Below, piece by piece: positions 46,277 to 55,616 of a DNA stretch of 64,000 bases (its first letter is position 1; each line of letters opens with the position of its first letter). The notes below the pieces were generated by a model. That model did not search any database, was not told the DNA's origin, and worked only from the letters and a program-made list of their open reading frames with translations. The translations under genes and the position numbers were made by a program. Source of the stretch: Veillonellales bacterium (GTDB taxonomy: Bacteria; Bacillota; Negativicutes; JAAYSF01). The DNA lies in contig JBDKTO010000001.1 in assembly GCA_039680175.1 (NCBI GenBank), positions 1 to 64,000 of the forward strand. Direction: 5' to 3'.

Positions 46277-47056
46277 ATGAACGTCATGCTTATCGGAGAC
46301 ATTTGCGGCCGGCCTGGCCGCCAGACGGCTGCCCACTTTATTCCTAAGTTAAAGGAACAGTACCAACTTGATTTAATTATTGCCAATGGTGAAAACTCAG
46401 CCGGAGGGGTTGGAATTACCGCTCCCGTATTTTCTGAATTACTGGCGATGGGAATTCAGGTTGTTACAACAGGAAATCACATCTGGGACAAAAAAGAAAT
46501 TTTTGATTTTATCGACGGCGCTAATCGGCTCATTCGTCCGGCAAATTATCCGCCAGGGACTCCGGGAGTCGGATTCTATGTTGTACAAATTAAGGGTCTG
46601 AATGTTGGCATTGTGAATCTTGCCGGAAGGGTATTTATGCCGCCGATTGATTGTCCGTTTCGCGCGATAGATTCTATCTTGCATGAAATCGGCGGGAAAT
46701 GTGATATTGTTATCATCGACTTTCATGCGGAAACCACTTCTGAAAAAATGGCGCTTGGCTGGTATCTTGATGGAAAAGTTTCCTGTGTTGTGGGGACTCA
46801 TACCCATGTGCAAACCGCTGATGAACGTATTTTACCAAAGGGAACGGCCTACATAACTGATTTAGGAATGGTCGGGCCGCGTAATGGCATATTGGGAGTC
46901 AATAAAGAGCCGGTATTGAAAAAATTTTTAACCGGACTGCCTGTTCGGTTTAGTGTCGCGAATGGAGCCAGCTTATTTTGCGCCCTTATCCTTGAGATTG
47001 ACGAGGAGTCAGGGCAGGCGACAAATATCTTACGCATACAAGAATTTTTAGATTGA
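46277..47056 (+). CDS. ymdB: YmdB-family metallophosphoesterase
   Basis: 259 residues: MLIGDICGRPGRQTA, IANGENSAGGVGI, TTGNHIWDKKEI, DFHAETTSEKMALGWYLDGKVSCVVGTHTHVQTADERILPKGTAYITDLGMVGP, all metal- and phosphate-site motifs of the DUF-like YmdB family. In B. subtilis YmdB hydrolyses 2',3'-cAMP and affects biofilm and motility gene expression. GGAGG precedes ATG. Conserved rny-ymdB-spoVS order, with one extra gene inserted. Confidence 0.94.
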   Translation: MNVMLIGDICGRPGRQTAAHFIPKLKEQYQLDLIIANGENSAGGVGITAPVFSELLAMGIQVVTTGNHIWDKKEIFDFIDGANRLIRPANYPPGTPGVGFYVVQIKGLNVGIVNLAGRVFMPPIDCPFRAIDSILHEIGGKCDIVIIDFHAETTSEKMALGWYLDGKVSCVVGTHTHVQTADERILPKGTAYITDLGMVGPRNGILGVNKEPVLKKFLTGLPVRFSVANGASLFCALILEIDEESGQATNILRIQEFLD

Positions 47057-47096
47057 CAAATTTATTGAAATTATTTGAATCTTTTTTTAAAATATA

Positions 47097-47126
47097 AAAG
47101 GAATTTTTTGGAGGAAGCACGAATAC
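47097..47126 (+). promoter_or_regulatory. Candidate sigma-H promoter of spoVS
   Basis: AAAGGAATT at 47097-47105 matches the sigma-H -35 consensus RnAGGAwww, and a GAAT core at 47121-47124 (CACGAATAC) resembles the -10, with a 12-bp spacer. spoVS is a sigma-H gene in Bacillus. The distance to the ATG is about 57 bp. Confidence 0.5.
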
Positions 47127-47182
47127 TTGATACCATAGGACTTATATATCGTCTTTTGAATTAAAGGAGGGTACTAAAAAAC

Positions 47183-47443
47183 ATGGAAGTCTTAAAAGTA
47201 TCAGCAAAATCCAATCCTAACTCAGTAGCAGGCGCTTTGGCTGGAGTATTGCGAGAGCGCGGTGGTGCCGAAATGCAAGCCATCGGTGCGGGAGCTCTTA
47301 ACCAGGCGGTTAAAGCAGTAGCGATTGCAAGAGGATTTGTCGCACCTCACGGAGTTGATCTTATTTGCATCCCTGCCTTTACTGATATTCTCATTGACGG
47401 AGAAGAACGAACGGCTATGAAATTGATAGTTGAACCGCGTTAA
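47183..47443 (+). CDS. spoVS: Stage V sporulation protein S
   Basis: 86 residues, the family's exact usual length: MEVLKVSAKSNPNSVAGALAGVLRERGGAEMQAIGAGALNQAVKAVAIARGFVAPHGVDLICIPAFTDI.IDGEERTAMKL. SpoVS is a small Alba-like-fold protein needed at late sporulation and septation. AAAGGAGG precedes ATG; a candidate sigma-H promoter lies upstream. It marks the host as a spore former. Confidence 0.96.
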   Translation: MEVLKVSAKSNPNSVAGALAGVLRERGGAEMQAIGAGALNQAVKAVAIARGFVAPHGVDLICIPAFTDILIDGEERTAMKLIVEPR

Positions 47444-47451
47444 CAGCTTCT

Positions 47452-47487
47452 AAAACCTGTTCAAATTGAACAGGTTTGTTTGTTTTT
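47452..47487 (+). terminator. spoVS terminator
   Basis: AAACCTGTTC/GAACAGGTTT stem with a 5-base loop and a T-rich tail. Confidence 0.85.
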
Positions 47488-47559
47488 GAGGAAATTTTAG
47501 GGAATACTATTTAGGGAATGGCAGCGAGTTTGTCCCTTATGGTTACGAGGAGTGAGACT

Positions 47560-49056
47560 ATGAAAATTGAAGTATGTACGACGAACGCCAAGAAAATAGT
47601 TTGCGATACACTTATCATTGGCGTATGGGAGGAGACTGTATTAACGAGAAAAATTGCCGAAATACATGGCGAGGTGTTGGCAGACCATATTGCGCATGTA
47701 ATTCATCGGCAGCCTGACTGCGGTATGTATGGAAAAACAATTAATATTTATCCGGTGGAAGCTATCGGGGAAAAACGCATTATGCTGCTAGGATTGGGAA
47801 AACCCAGGGAACTGACTGTCGATAAGATTCGTGATGTATTTGCTATTGCAGCGCGAAAAATTCGTAAATTAGAACCGACTACAGTAAGCTGCATTTTAGC
47901 AGACTTGATTCCGAGTCAAATTGAACCGGAAGGTATGGTCAAGGCTATCGTCGAAGGTATAATTTTAGGAGCGTATCGGTTTAATTATTATAAAACAACG
48001 AAGGTCGATGCTGAAATCGCCAAGCTGTTTATTATTGTACAGCAGGAAAATACTGCTATGCTGCAAAAAGCAGCACAGCGCGGATATATTATCAGTCAAA
48101 GCGTCAATTTGGCCCGGGACCTTTCCAATCATCCGTCGCGTAATATGACGCCGACGAAAATGGCCGAGCATGCTGTTGAGATTGCCAGACAAACGGGAAT
48201 GAAATTAGTGATTTTATCAGCGGCTGATATGGCAAAGCAGCAAATGAATGCTATTTCAGCAGTTGCTCAGGGAAGTGATGAGCCCCCTTGCTTAATTGTT
48301 CTGCGCTACCAAGGTGACACTTCTTGTAAGGAAATTGTGGCCTTTGTGGGTAAAGGTGTCACTTTTGACAGCGGCGGCATATCACTGAAGCCGAGTGATA
48401 AAATGGGAGAGATGAAAGGGGATATGGCTGGAGGAGCGGCTGTGTTAGGCGCAATGCTGGCTATAGGACGGCTGAAACCTAAATTGAATGTTATCGCGGT
48501 GGTTCCTTGTGTAGAAAATATGCCTTCCGGTCATGCATTAAAACCGGGAGATATTATTAAAACGATGTGTGGGAAAACCGTCGAAATAATAACTACTGAT
48601 GCGGAAGGCAGGCTGATTCTGGCAGACGGGATTACTTATGCCAGGACTGCAGGTGCAACAAGAATCGTTGATGTTGCAACATTGACAGGTGCTTGTGCAG
48701 TCGCATTAGGAAATGCAGCCTCAGGCGTTATCAGCAATGATCAGGTTTGGTGTAAACAAATTTTACAGGCGGCAGAAACAGCAGGAGAAAAAATGTGGGA
48801 ACTGCCCCATTACCCGGAATATACGGAGCAAATTAAAAGTGAAATTGCCGATTTGAAAAACTCAGGTGGACGTATGGCCGGTGCTATTACGGCAGGAATG
48901 TTTCTGGCTCAGTTTGCTGATGAGTTGCCATGGGTACATATTGATATCGCCGGTACAGCAGACATTGACAAAGCGCGGGGATGCAATGGTAAAGGTGCGA
49001 CTGGTGCCGGACTTAGAACACTTGTTCAATTGGCGGAAGATATAGGTGCCGAATGA
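47560..49056 (+). CDS. pepA: Leucyl aminopeptidase (M17)
   Basis: 498 residues. Metal and catalytic motifs: FVGKGVTFDSGGISLKPSDKMGEMKGDMAGGAAVLG (Lys and Asp), VENMPSGHALKPGDI, and TTDAEGRLILADGITYA (NTDAEGRL in most members; the first residue is Thr here), plus DVATLTGAC. Di-metal exopeptidase of the cytosol. ATG 47560 has GAGGAG upstream; an in-frame start at 47518 is not supported. Overlaps the next gene by 4 bp. Confidence 0.94.
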   Translation: MKIEVCTTNAKKIVCDTLIIGVWEETVLTRKIAEIHGEVLADHIAHVIHRQPDCGMYGKTINIYPVEAIGEKRIMLLGLGKPRELTVDKIRDVFAIAARKIRKLEPTTVSCILADLIPSQIEPEGMVKAIVEGIILGAYRFNYYKTTKVDAEIAKLFIIVQQENTAMLQKAAQRGYIISQSVNLARDLSNHPSRNMTPTKMAEHAVEIARQTGMKLVILSAADMAKQQMNAISAVAQGSDEPPCLIVLRYQGDTSCKEIVAFVGKGVTFDSGGISLKPSDKMGEMKGDMAGGAAVLGAMLAIGRLKPKLNVIAVVPCVENMPSGHALKPGDIIKTMCGKTVEIITTDAEGRLILADGITYARTAGATRIVDVATLTGACAVALGNAASGVISNDQVWCKQILQAAETAGEKMWELPHYPEYTEQIKSEIADLKNSGGRMAGAITAGMFLAQFADELPWVHIDIAGTADIDKARGCNGKGATGAGLRTLVQLAEDIGAE

Positions 49057-49898
49057 TAGCTGATTTGCATATTCATACCAACGCTTCTGATGGTCGGCTT
49101 TCTCCCCAGGCGGTTGTGGCAGAAGCGATTCAAAGCGGATTATCGTCGATTGCCATCACCGATCATGATACGGTTGACGGCTTGCTAATGCTGGCTCAGC
49201 AGGGGATATTAAAAAATGAACATTTGACTATTATTCCGGGTATTGAATTCAGTACCGATTTACCAAATCACGAAGTGCACATCTTAGGTTATAATCTGGA
49301 TATTTTTAATAAAGACCTGCAGGCGCAGCTGGATGTCCTTGTCGCTGACAGGCTGCAGCGTATCAAGAAAATAATCGCTAAACTGGCACAGCTTGGTTAT
49401 CTGATCGAATTTCAACGAGTTCTGGAATTAGCAGGGCGAAGCACTGCGCTGGGACGGCCGCATGTGGCACGAGCTCTGGTTGAAAAGGGTTATTTCCCAA
49501 CTGTAACCGATGTTTTTAAAAATCTGCTTTATAAAAATGGACCGGCCTTTGTTGCTCATTATAAATTATCCCTTTCTACTGCGCTTGAACTGATTAAAAA
49601 AGCGGATGGCATTCCGGTTTTGGCTCATCCGGGGTTAATTGGCGATGATAGCATTGTGGTCGATATTATTCGAGCGGGAATTTTTGGGCTGGAAGTTTTT
49701 CATCCTAAACATCAGGCGGAGGAAGTGGAAAAATATCAGCGATTGGCATCCCAGTATGGATTATTGGTAACGGGAGGATCGGATTTTCACGCAATTCCTA
49801 CCCGTTTTCCCGAACATCTTGGTATTTTTTCCGTAGACAATCAACTTGCTCAAAAACTAATCATCGGCAGCTTTGACAGGTTAACTTTGCGGAGCTAG
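49053..49898 (+). CDS. PHP-domain phosphoesterase
   Basis: 281 residues. PHP motifs: DLHIHTNASDGRLSP, ITDHDTVDG, IPGIEFST, VHILGYN, GRPHVARAL, LAHPGLI, FHPKH and GGSDFHA. Matches the YciV/RNase AM family (3',5'-nucleoside bisphosphate phosphatase). The start overlaps the pepA stop (ATGA), suggesting an operon. Activity on pAp or RNA 5' ends is family inference. Confidence 0.9.
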   Translation: MIADLHIHTNASDGRLSPQAVVAEAIQSGLSSIAITDHDTVDGLLMLAQQGILKNEHLTIIPGIEFSTDLPNHEVHILGYNLDIFNKDLQAQLDVLVADRLQRIKKIIAKLAQLGYLIEFQRVLELAGRSTALGRPHVARALVEKGYFPTVTDVFKNLLYKNGPAFVAHYKLSLSTALELIKKADGIPVLAHPGLIGDDSIVVDIIRAGIFGLEVFHPKHQAEEVEKYQRLASQYGLLVTGGSDFHAIPTRFPEHLGIFSVDNQLAQKLIIGSFDRLTLRS

Positions 49899-49907
49899 GA
49901 GGCTAAA

Positions 49908-50732
49908 ATGAATGTTATCGCATTTGTCGGACCAAGTGGTACGGGAAAAAGTCATCGTGCTTTAATTGTAGCCCATGAATATAATATTGATACTATCATT
50001 GATGACGGGCTGTTGATTAAAGATAGTAAAATTGTTGCCGGATATTCTGCTAAGAAAGAGCCGAGTAAAATAAAAGCTGTCAAAAGAGCGATATTTATGA
50101 AGCCCGATCATGCGCAGGAAGTGTGCGAGGCTATTGCCAGAGTTAAGCCGGAACGCATCTTGATTTTGGGAACTTCCATTAATATGGTCGAAAAAATTGT
50201 TGAGGTGTTAAAGCTCCCTAAGATTTCACAAATTATTCACATTGAGGAGGTTGCCAGTCCGGCAGAAATTGCGAAAGCACGGGAAAGCCGCGTAAAAGAA
50301 GGGAAACATATTATTCCTGTGCCAACAATAGAATTAAAGCCTCATTTTTCAGGTTATTTGATTGATCCGTTAGAAATATTTTTTAAAAAGCCACAGATGA
50401 AACGGCGAAAGCTTGGTGAAAAGTCTATCGTTCGTCCGACATTTAGTTATTATGGAAAATTGCTCATATCAGATGCTGTTATTGCTTCGATTGTTGATCA
50501 TGTGGCAACAAGTGATTTAGCGGTTACCCGTACAAATCAGATTCAGATTAAAAATTCTCACGATAGGGAGAAAGGCATCTCAATTGCCTTTGATGTAACA
50601 ATAAAATATGGTCATACACTGAGGGACGTGATTCAACATATGCAACAGAAGATAAAGGCTGTTGTTGAATACATGACGGGATTATTGGTCAGGGAAGTAA
50701 ACGTTTTTGTAAAGAGTCTTAGTGTGGATTGA
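49908..50732 (+). CDS. P-loop ATPase fused to an Asp23-like C-terminal domain
   Basis: 274 residues. It opens MNVIAFVGPSGTGKSHRALIVA with a Walker A motif at G8-S15. A central segment (about 90-165) has RILILGTSINMVEKI and HIIPVPTIELKPHFSGY. The last ~95 residues (KGISIAFDVTIKYGHTLRDVIQHMQQKIKAVVEYMTGLLVREVNVFVKSL) match the Asp23/Gls24 beta-alpha fold, normally a standalone envelope-stress protein. GGAGG precedes ATG. It follows the PHP gene closely. The fusion is visible directly; its function is unknown. Confidence 0.8.
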   Translation: MNVIAFVGPSGTGKSHRALIVAHEYNIDTIIDDGLLIKDSKIVAGYSAKKEPSKIKAVKRAIFMKPDHAQEVCEAIARVKPERILILGTSINMVEKIVEVLKLPKISQIIHIEEVASPAEIAKARESRVKEGKHIIPVPTIELKPHFSGYLIDPLEIFFKKPQMKRRKLGEKSIVRPTFSYYGKLLISDAVIASIVDHVATSDLAVTRTNQIQIKNSHDREKGISIAFDVTIKYGHTLRDVIQHMQQKIKAVVEYMTGLLVREVNVFVKSLSVD

Positions 50733-50768
50733 GTTAACGATAGTCAATTTGTGGAAGGAGCTTTTTCT

Positions 50769-51125
50769 ATGCTGCAAAATGGAAAAATGATTGGATTTGG
50801 TTTTATTGCCGGTATTTTAAGCGGTTTATTGGGAGTTGGCGGCGGAATTGTGTTAGTGCCGATTATGGTAGCATGTCTTGGCTTAACGCAGCATATTGCT
50901 CATGCGACATCGCTGGCGGTTATTGTACCGACTGCGTTCGCAGGCAGTATTATCTATGGCCTTCATGGCAATAGCGATCTCATACTGGCGTTAACATTGG
51001 CTGTCGGAAGCGTTTTTGGCGCAAGCCTTGGTGCCAGATGGATGCCAAGGATACCCGCAGCACAGCTGAAACGATTATTTGGAATGTTGTTGTTGATAGT
51101 CGGAGTAAGGATGGTGTTGTCATGA
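50769..51125 (+). CDS. Half-length TauE/SafE permease subunit A
   Basis: 118 residues, about four membrane helices: FIAGILSGLLGVGGGIVLVP then SLAVIVPTAFAGSIIYG and ASLGARWMPRIPAAQLKRLFG. TauE/SafE (COG0730) sulfite/organosulfonate exporters normally have 240-270 residues built of two such repeats; this is one half. ATG 50769 has GGAAGGAG. It overlaps the second half by 4 bp. Confidence 0.85.
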   Translation: MLQNGKMIGFGFIAGILSGLLGVGGGIVLVPIMVACLGLTQHIAHATSLAVIVPTAFAGSIIYGLHGNSDLILALTLAVGSVFGASLGARWMPRIPAAQLKRLFGMLLLIVGVRMVLS

Positions 51126-51505
51126 TTGTGCTAATGACGTTACTCACTGGTGTAGTTGCCGGTATTTTAAGTGGTTTATTAGGGGTTGGCGGAGGGATTG
51201 TTCTTGTACCCATGATGGTATTTGGTCTTGGAATGGCTCAGCATATTGCTCAAGGAATTTCATTGCTGGTGATTATTCCAACGGCTTTTGCCGGTATTTG
51301 GCAGCTCCAGAAACAAAAACTTGTTAATTATCATGTTGCAGTCTATTTGTCTGTCGGAGCTGTCGCCGGCGGAATCATTAGTGCGAATTTTGTTCAAGAC
51401 ATCCCGGCTGCGGATTTGAAGAAAATATTTGGTCTATTTATTATCATTATGGGCAGCAGAATGCTGCTGGCAAAGCCTAAAAAGTCAGCAAAAACTTCTT
51501 CGTAA
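51122..51505 (+). CDS. Half-length TauE/SafE permease subunit B
   Basis: 127 residues, about four helices, homologous to the preceding gene: VVAGILSGLLGVGGGIVLVP, SLLVIIPTAFAGIWQL, SANFVQDIPAADLKKIFG. The start at 51122 overlaps the stop of subunit A (ATGA), so the two are translationally coupled and probably form a heterodimer equal to one full transporter. A longer in-frame start at 51038 is less likely. Substrate unknown. Confidence 0.85.
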   Translation: MIVLMTLLTGVVAGILSGLLGVGGGIVLVPMMVFGLGMAQHIAQGISLLVIIPTAFAGIWQLQKQKLVNYHVAVYLSVGAVAGGIISANFVQDIPAADLKKIFGLFIIIMGSRMLLAKPKKSAKTSS

Positions 51506-51524
51506 GTTTCATAAGTAAAGTGCC

Positions 51525-51557
51525 AGGGACTGACGTTCTGAAACGCCGGTCCTTTTC
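51525..51557 (+). terminator. Terminator after the TauE halves
   Basis: AGGGACTGACGTT/AACGCCGGTCCT hairpin with a 4-base loop and TTTTCTTT. Confidence 0.7.
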
Positions 51558-51632
51558 TTTAGCGATTCAGAGGGGGGTTAATTGTTTAACAGAAAAAATT
51601 AGGATATAATAATCAGCAGGAGTTGATGAAGA

Positions 51633-53000
51633 ATGGCAAAACCAGATCACTTTAAAGTTAAGCAAGGATCAATAAAATCAAATAAAAAGCATTTTACTAC
51701 TTATACATATGGCTGCCAAATGAATGAAAATGATACAGAGCGTTTAGCGGGTCAGTTAATGGAAATCGGCTATGAGTATACCGAAGAGCCGGAAAAAGCG
51801 GATCTGATCCTGATTAATACCTGTTGCGTCCGGGAAAGTGCCGAAAAAAAAATATATGGAAAAATTGGTGAATTAAAGAAACTTAAAGCGATAAAGCCTA
51901 ATCTTATTATTGGTGTGGCAGGCTGCATGGCACAAAAGGATCGGGATAAAATTTTTAAGAAAGCTTCCCATATTGATTTTGTAATAGGAACCCATAACAT
52001 ACATAAACTGGCTGAATTAGTTCAGAAAGTGGAGAAAAACAGCAAACCGGTATTGGAAATATGGGATCAGGCTGTGGCAGCTTCTCCGGAGATGCCTGCT
52101 ATTCATAAGGGGCAAGTATCGGCTTGGGTTCCCATTACGTATGGTTGCAATAACTTTTGTACCTATTGTATTGTTCCTTATGTGCGGGGACGGGAAAGAA
52201 GCCGTCCGCTGGCCGACATCGTAAATGAAATTCAGCAATTGGGTCAGGACGGTTTTCAGGAGATTACCCTTTTGGGGCAAAACGTGAATTCTTATGGCAG
52301 GGATAGCAGTGAACCATACGATTTTGCCGATTTATTGCAGGCTGTTGATGAAGTGGATACCATCACCCGGGTTCGTTATCTGACTTCGCACCCACGGGAT
52401 ATGAATGATAAAGTAATTTCTGCGATTCAGGGTGGTAGAAAAATATGCGAACATTTCCATTTACCGATTCAATCCGGCAGTAATACGATTTTAAAATTGA
52501 TGAATCGAGGCTATACGGCGGATTATTATCGACAGCTTGTTGCGAAAATCCGCCAAGCAATTCCCCATGCCAGTATTACAACCGATCTTATTGTGGGCTT
52601 CCCTGGTGAAACCGATGAGCTTTTCCAAGAAACGTTACAGTTTATTCAATCCATACGCTTTGATGCCGCTTATACTTTTTTATACTCCAAACGTTCGGGA
52701 ACGCCTGCAGCAGCGATGCCGAATCAAGTGCCGCTGACTCGAAAGAAAGAACGTTTGCAGCAGCTTATGAAACTGCAAAATGATATCAGCCTGGAGATCA
52801 ATCAAACGCTGGAAGGGAGAACCGTGGAAGTACTGGTTGAAGGGACCAGCAAAAATGATGCGAATATATTAATGGGACGAACCCGTACCAATAAAATTGT
52901 GCTATGGAAAGAAAATGGCAGTGAAACGATCGGCCGGCTGCTGCCAATACATATCCGTGCAGGGCAAACTTGGCTGCTAAAAGGTGAATTTACCGGTTAA
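51633..53000 (+). CDS. miaB: tRNA-2-methylthio-N6-dimethylallyladenosine synthase MiaB
   Basis: 455 residues. FTTYTYGCQMNENDTERLAGQL and NTCCVRESAEKKIYG, GVAGCMAQ (three cysteines), radical SAM CxxxCxxC (CNNFCTYCIVPYVRGRERSRP), and a TRAM domain (EVLVEGTSKNDANILMGRTRTN). Methylthiolates i6A37 made by MiaA. First gene of the miaB-mutS-mutL-methyltransferase-miaA-hfq run. Confidence 0.95.
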   Translation: MAKPDHFKVKQGSIKSNKKHFTTYTYGCQMNENDTERLAGQLMEIGYEYTEEPEKADLILINTCCVRESAEKKIYGKIGELKKLKAIKPNLIIGVAGCMAQKDRDKIFKKASHIDFVIGTHNIHKLAELVQKVEKNSKPVLEIWDQAVAASPEMPAIHKGQVSAWVPITYGCNNFCTYCIVPYVRGRERSRPLADIVNEIQQLGQDGFQEITLLGQNVNSYGRDSSEPYDFADLLQAVDEVDTITRVRYLTSHPRDMNDKVISAIQGGRKICEHFHLPIQSGSNTILKLMNRGYTADYYRQLVAKIRQAIPHASITTDLIVGFPGETDELFQETLQFIQSIRFDAAYTFLYSKRSGTPAAAMPNQVPLTRKKERLQQLMKLQNDISLEINQTLEGRTVEVLVEGTSKNDANILMGRTRTNKIVLWKENGSETIGRLLPIHIRAGQTWLLKGEFTG

Positions 53001-53024
53001 TTGCTTGCTGGGAAGAGGAGAGTT

Positions 53025-55616
53025 ATGATGGCCAGCTATACTCCGATGATAGAACAATATCAGAATATCAAAAATCAACATCCGGATGAAATTTTGTTTT
53101 TCCGGCTGGGTGATTTTTATGAAATGTTTTTTGAAGATGCCGAGGTGGCATCGCGGGAATTGGAAATTACTTTAACGGGAAGAGAGGCCGGGCAAAATAC
53201 CCGGGTGCCAATGTGCGGTATCCCCTATCATGCAGTGGACAACTATCTTGCCAAACTGATTGGCAAAGGGTACAAAGTGGCCATTTGCGAACAAGTTGAG
53301 GATCCTAAAAGCGCGAAAGGAATTGTACGCCGTGAAGTGATTAAGATTGTTACTCCCGGCACCATCCTTTCCGAATCCTGCCTTCCCGATAAAGCAAATA
53401 ATTTTTTGGCGGTTTTGTATGAGAACGAGAAAAACTTTGTTTTGGCGGCAGCGGATGCGTCTACTGGTGAATGTTTGTGGTCCAGCTTTAACGGCTGGGA
53501 TCGTTTCAATGCCCTTGCCGACCAGTTGATCCGTTTAACGCCGGCGGAAATAGTGCTGACAGGCAGCTGTATCAATAACCAAGCGGTGCAGGACGAACTG
53601 AATGGACGACTGTCGTATTGCACGTATACAAAGCTGGCGGTAAATGATTTACAGGCGATACAGTGTTTGCCGGGACAGCACTTTGCCGCCGCAGATTTGC
53701 CGCAGGATCCGGATTCACTGCTGGCAGTGGGGTATCTGCTGTATTATTTGCATCAGACGGTGAAAAACGATCTATCCAATATTAATCGTTTAGTTGAGTA
53801 TAGTGCCGTCAACCATTTGCTTGTCGATGCAGCTTCTTTGCGCAATTTAGAGGTTATCCGGAACACCAGAGACGGAAGCAGGAAAGATACACTTCTCTCT
53901 GTCCTGGACTTTACCAAAACGGCAATGGGCAGCCGCCTGCTGAAACGATGGCTGGAATATCCGCTTTTGCAGCCGGCAAAAATTATCCAGCGCCAGGATG
54001 CTGTTGCTGCATTATTGGATCAAGCAACCGTACGATATACAATTCAGACCGCGTTAAAAAATATTTATGATTTTGAACGGATTATGACACGTATTGAAGT
54101 AGGCACGGCTAATGGACGGGATATGATCGCCCTTAAGTCGTCCCTGACTGTATTGCCGGCAATTAAACAACAGCTTACACAGATCAACAATGCATTGTTA
54201 AATCAAATTGATAATGGGATTGACAGGCATGATTCTTTGGTTGAACTGATTGAGTCGGCTATTGTTGACAATCCGCCATTTTCTGTACGGGAAGGCAATA
54301 TCATTAAGTCCGGCTACCATAATGAACTGGATGAATTACGCCATATTGCCACAGACAGCAAGCAGTGGGTGCAGAACTTGGAAACTTCGGAGCGGGAGCG
54401 TACCGGTATCAAATCCTTAAAGGTTGGGTATAACAAAGTTTTCGGATATTACCTTGAGGTAACTCATAGCCACGCTGCCTCTGTTCCATCAACTTATGTA
54501 CGCAAACAAACGCTGGCGAACGCGGAGCGATACATTACACCGGAATTGAAAGCTTTTGAAGGGAAAATTCTTGGAGCGCAGGAAAAGATCGTCAATATTG
54601 AATATGAGCTGTTTTGCAAAATCCGCGATTCTATCAAGGAGCATATGAAAGAAATTCAGAAGACCGCCCGTCATATTGCGCAGCTGGACTGTATTCTGGG
54701 GCTGAGTGAAGCAGCCAGTCAATATAATTATGTCAGGCCGCGGATTCGTACGAATCGCAGGATTTCCATCAAGGACGGGCGGCATCCGGTTGTCGAACGC
54801 CTTTTAGTACGGGAAATGTTTGTACCTAATGATGTGGAACTGAATCACCAGGATAATGAAATCATGGTGATTACCGGTCCTAATATGGCGGGGAAGTCAA
54901 CGTATATGCGTCAGGTGGCCTTATTGGTCTTAATGGCCCAGGTGGGCAGCTTTATTCCTGCCCGGGAAGCGGCAATTAGTCCCGTAGATCGTATCTTTAC
55001 CAGGGTAGGTGCCAGTGATGATTTGGCAACCGGCCAAAGCACCTTTATGGTGGAGATGAATGAAGTTGCGCATATTTTAAAACATGCGACCAAGAACAGC
55101 TTGATTATTCTGGATGAAATTGGGCGGGGAACAAGCACTTTTGATGGAATGAGTATTGCCCAGGCCGTTATCGAACATATCTATGAGCATATAGGGGCTA
55201 AAACTCTTTTTGCCACTCATTATCATGAGCTTACCGAGCTGGCGGAAACAAATTCCCGTGTTAAAAATTTTTCGGTGGCAGTGAAGGAGCGGGGCAATGA
55301 GGTTGTTTTTTTGCGGCGGATTGTTCCAGGTGGGGCTGATAAAAGTTACGGTATCTACGTGGCACAATTGGCCGGATTACCGAAAAAGACGGTAGAGCGG
55401 GCTAAAGCCATTTTATTGCAGCTGGAGAAAAACCATAGCATTCCCGCGAAAGTTACCGAAGCAGCGGCGACCACCAGCTCTGGTTCAATGTCTTTGTTTA
55501 CAAATGCAATCATTGAGGAACTGCTGTCGCTGGATGTGATGACAATTACCCCTATCGAAGCTATTAATCTTTTATATAAATTACAAACTCAAGCGAAAGA
55601 GGAAGTTGGTCAATAA
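53025..55616 (+). CDS. mutS: DNA mismatch repair protein MutS
   Basis: 863 residues. Mismatch-recognition FFRLGDFYEMFFEDA (Phe-x-Glu), connector and lever domains, Walker A TGPNMAGKSTYMRQVAL, Walker B LIILDEIGRGTSTFDG, ATHYHELTELA. ATG 53025 has AGAGGAGAG; a longer in-frame ORF from 53001 uses TTG. Ends one base before mutL begins (TAATG overlap), so the pair is coupled. Confidence 0.96.
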   Translation: MMASYTPMIEQYQNIKNQHPDEILFFRLGDFYEMFFEDAEVASRELEITLTGREAGQNTRVPMCGIPYHAVDNYLAKLIGKGYKVAICEQVEDPKSAKGIVRREVIKIVTPGTILSESCLPDKANNFLAVLYENEKNFVLAAADASTGECLWSSFNGWDRFNALADQLIRLTPAEIVLTGSCINNQAVQDELNGRLSYCTYTKLAVNDLQAIQCLPGQHFAAADLPQDPDSLLAVGYLLYYLHQTVKNDLSNINRLVEYSAVNHLLVDAASLRNLEVIRNTRDGSRKDTLLSVLDFTKTAMGSRLLKRWLEYPLLQPAKIIQRQDAVAALLDQATVRYTIQTALKNIYDFERIMTRIEVGTANGRDMIALKSSLTVLPAIKQQLTQINNALLNQIDNGIDRHDSLVELIESAIVDNPPFSVREGNIIKSGYHNELDELRHIATDSKQWVQNLETSERERTGIKSLKVGYNKVFGYYLEVTHSHAASVPSTYVRKQTLANAERYITPELKAFEGKILGAQEKIVNIEYELFCKIRDSIKEHMKEIQKTARHIAQLDCILGLSEAASQYNYVRPRIRTNRRISIKDGRHPVVERLLVREMFVPNDVELNHQDNEIMVITGPNMAGKSTYMRQVALLVLMAQVGSFIPAREAAISPVDRIFTRVGASDDLATGQSTFMVEMNEVAHILKHATKNSLIILDEIGRGTSTFDGMSIAQAVIEHIYEHIGAKTLFATHYHELTELAETNSRVKNFSVAVKERGNEVVFLRRIVPGGADKSYGIYVAQLAGLPKKTVERAKAILLQLEKNHSIPAKVTEAAATTSSGSMSLFTNAIIEELLSLDVMTITPIEAINLLYKLQTQAKEEVGQ

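Noticed and set aside
50804-51293. Tandem repeat or CRISPR-like array
   Set aside because: Only two copies, both coding for homologous TauE halves; no repeat-spacer structure.
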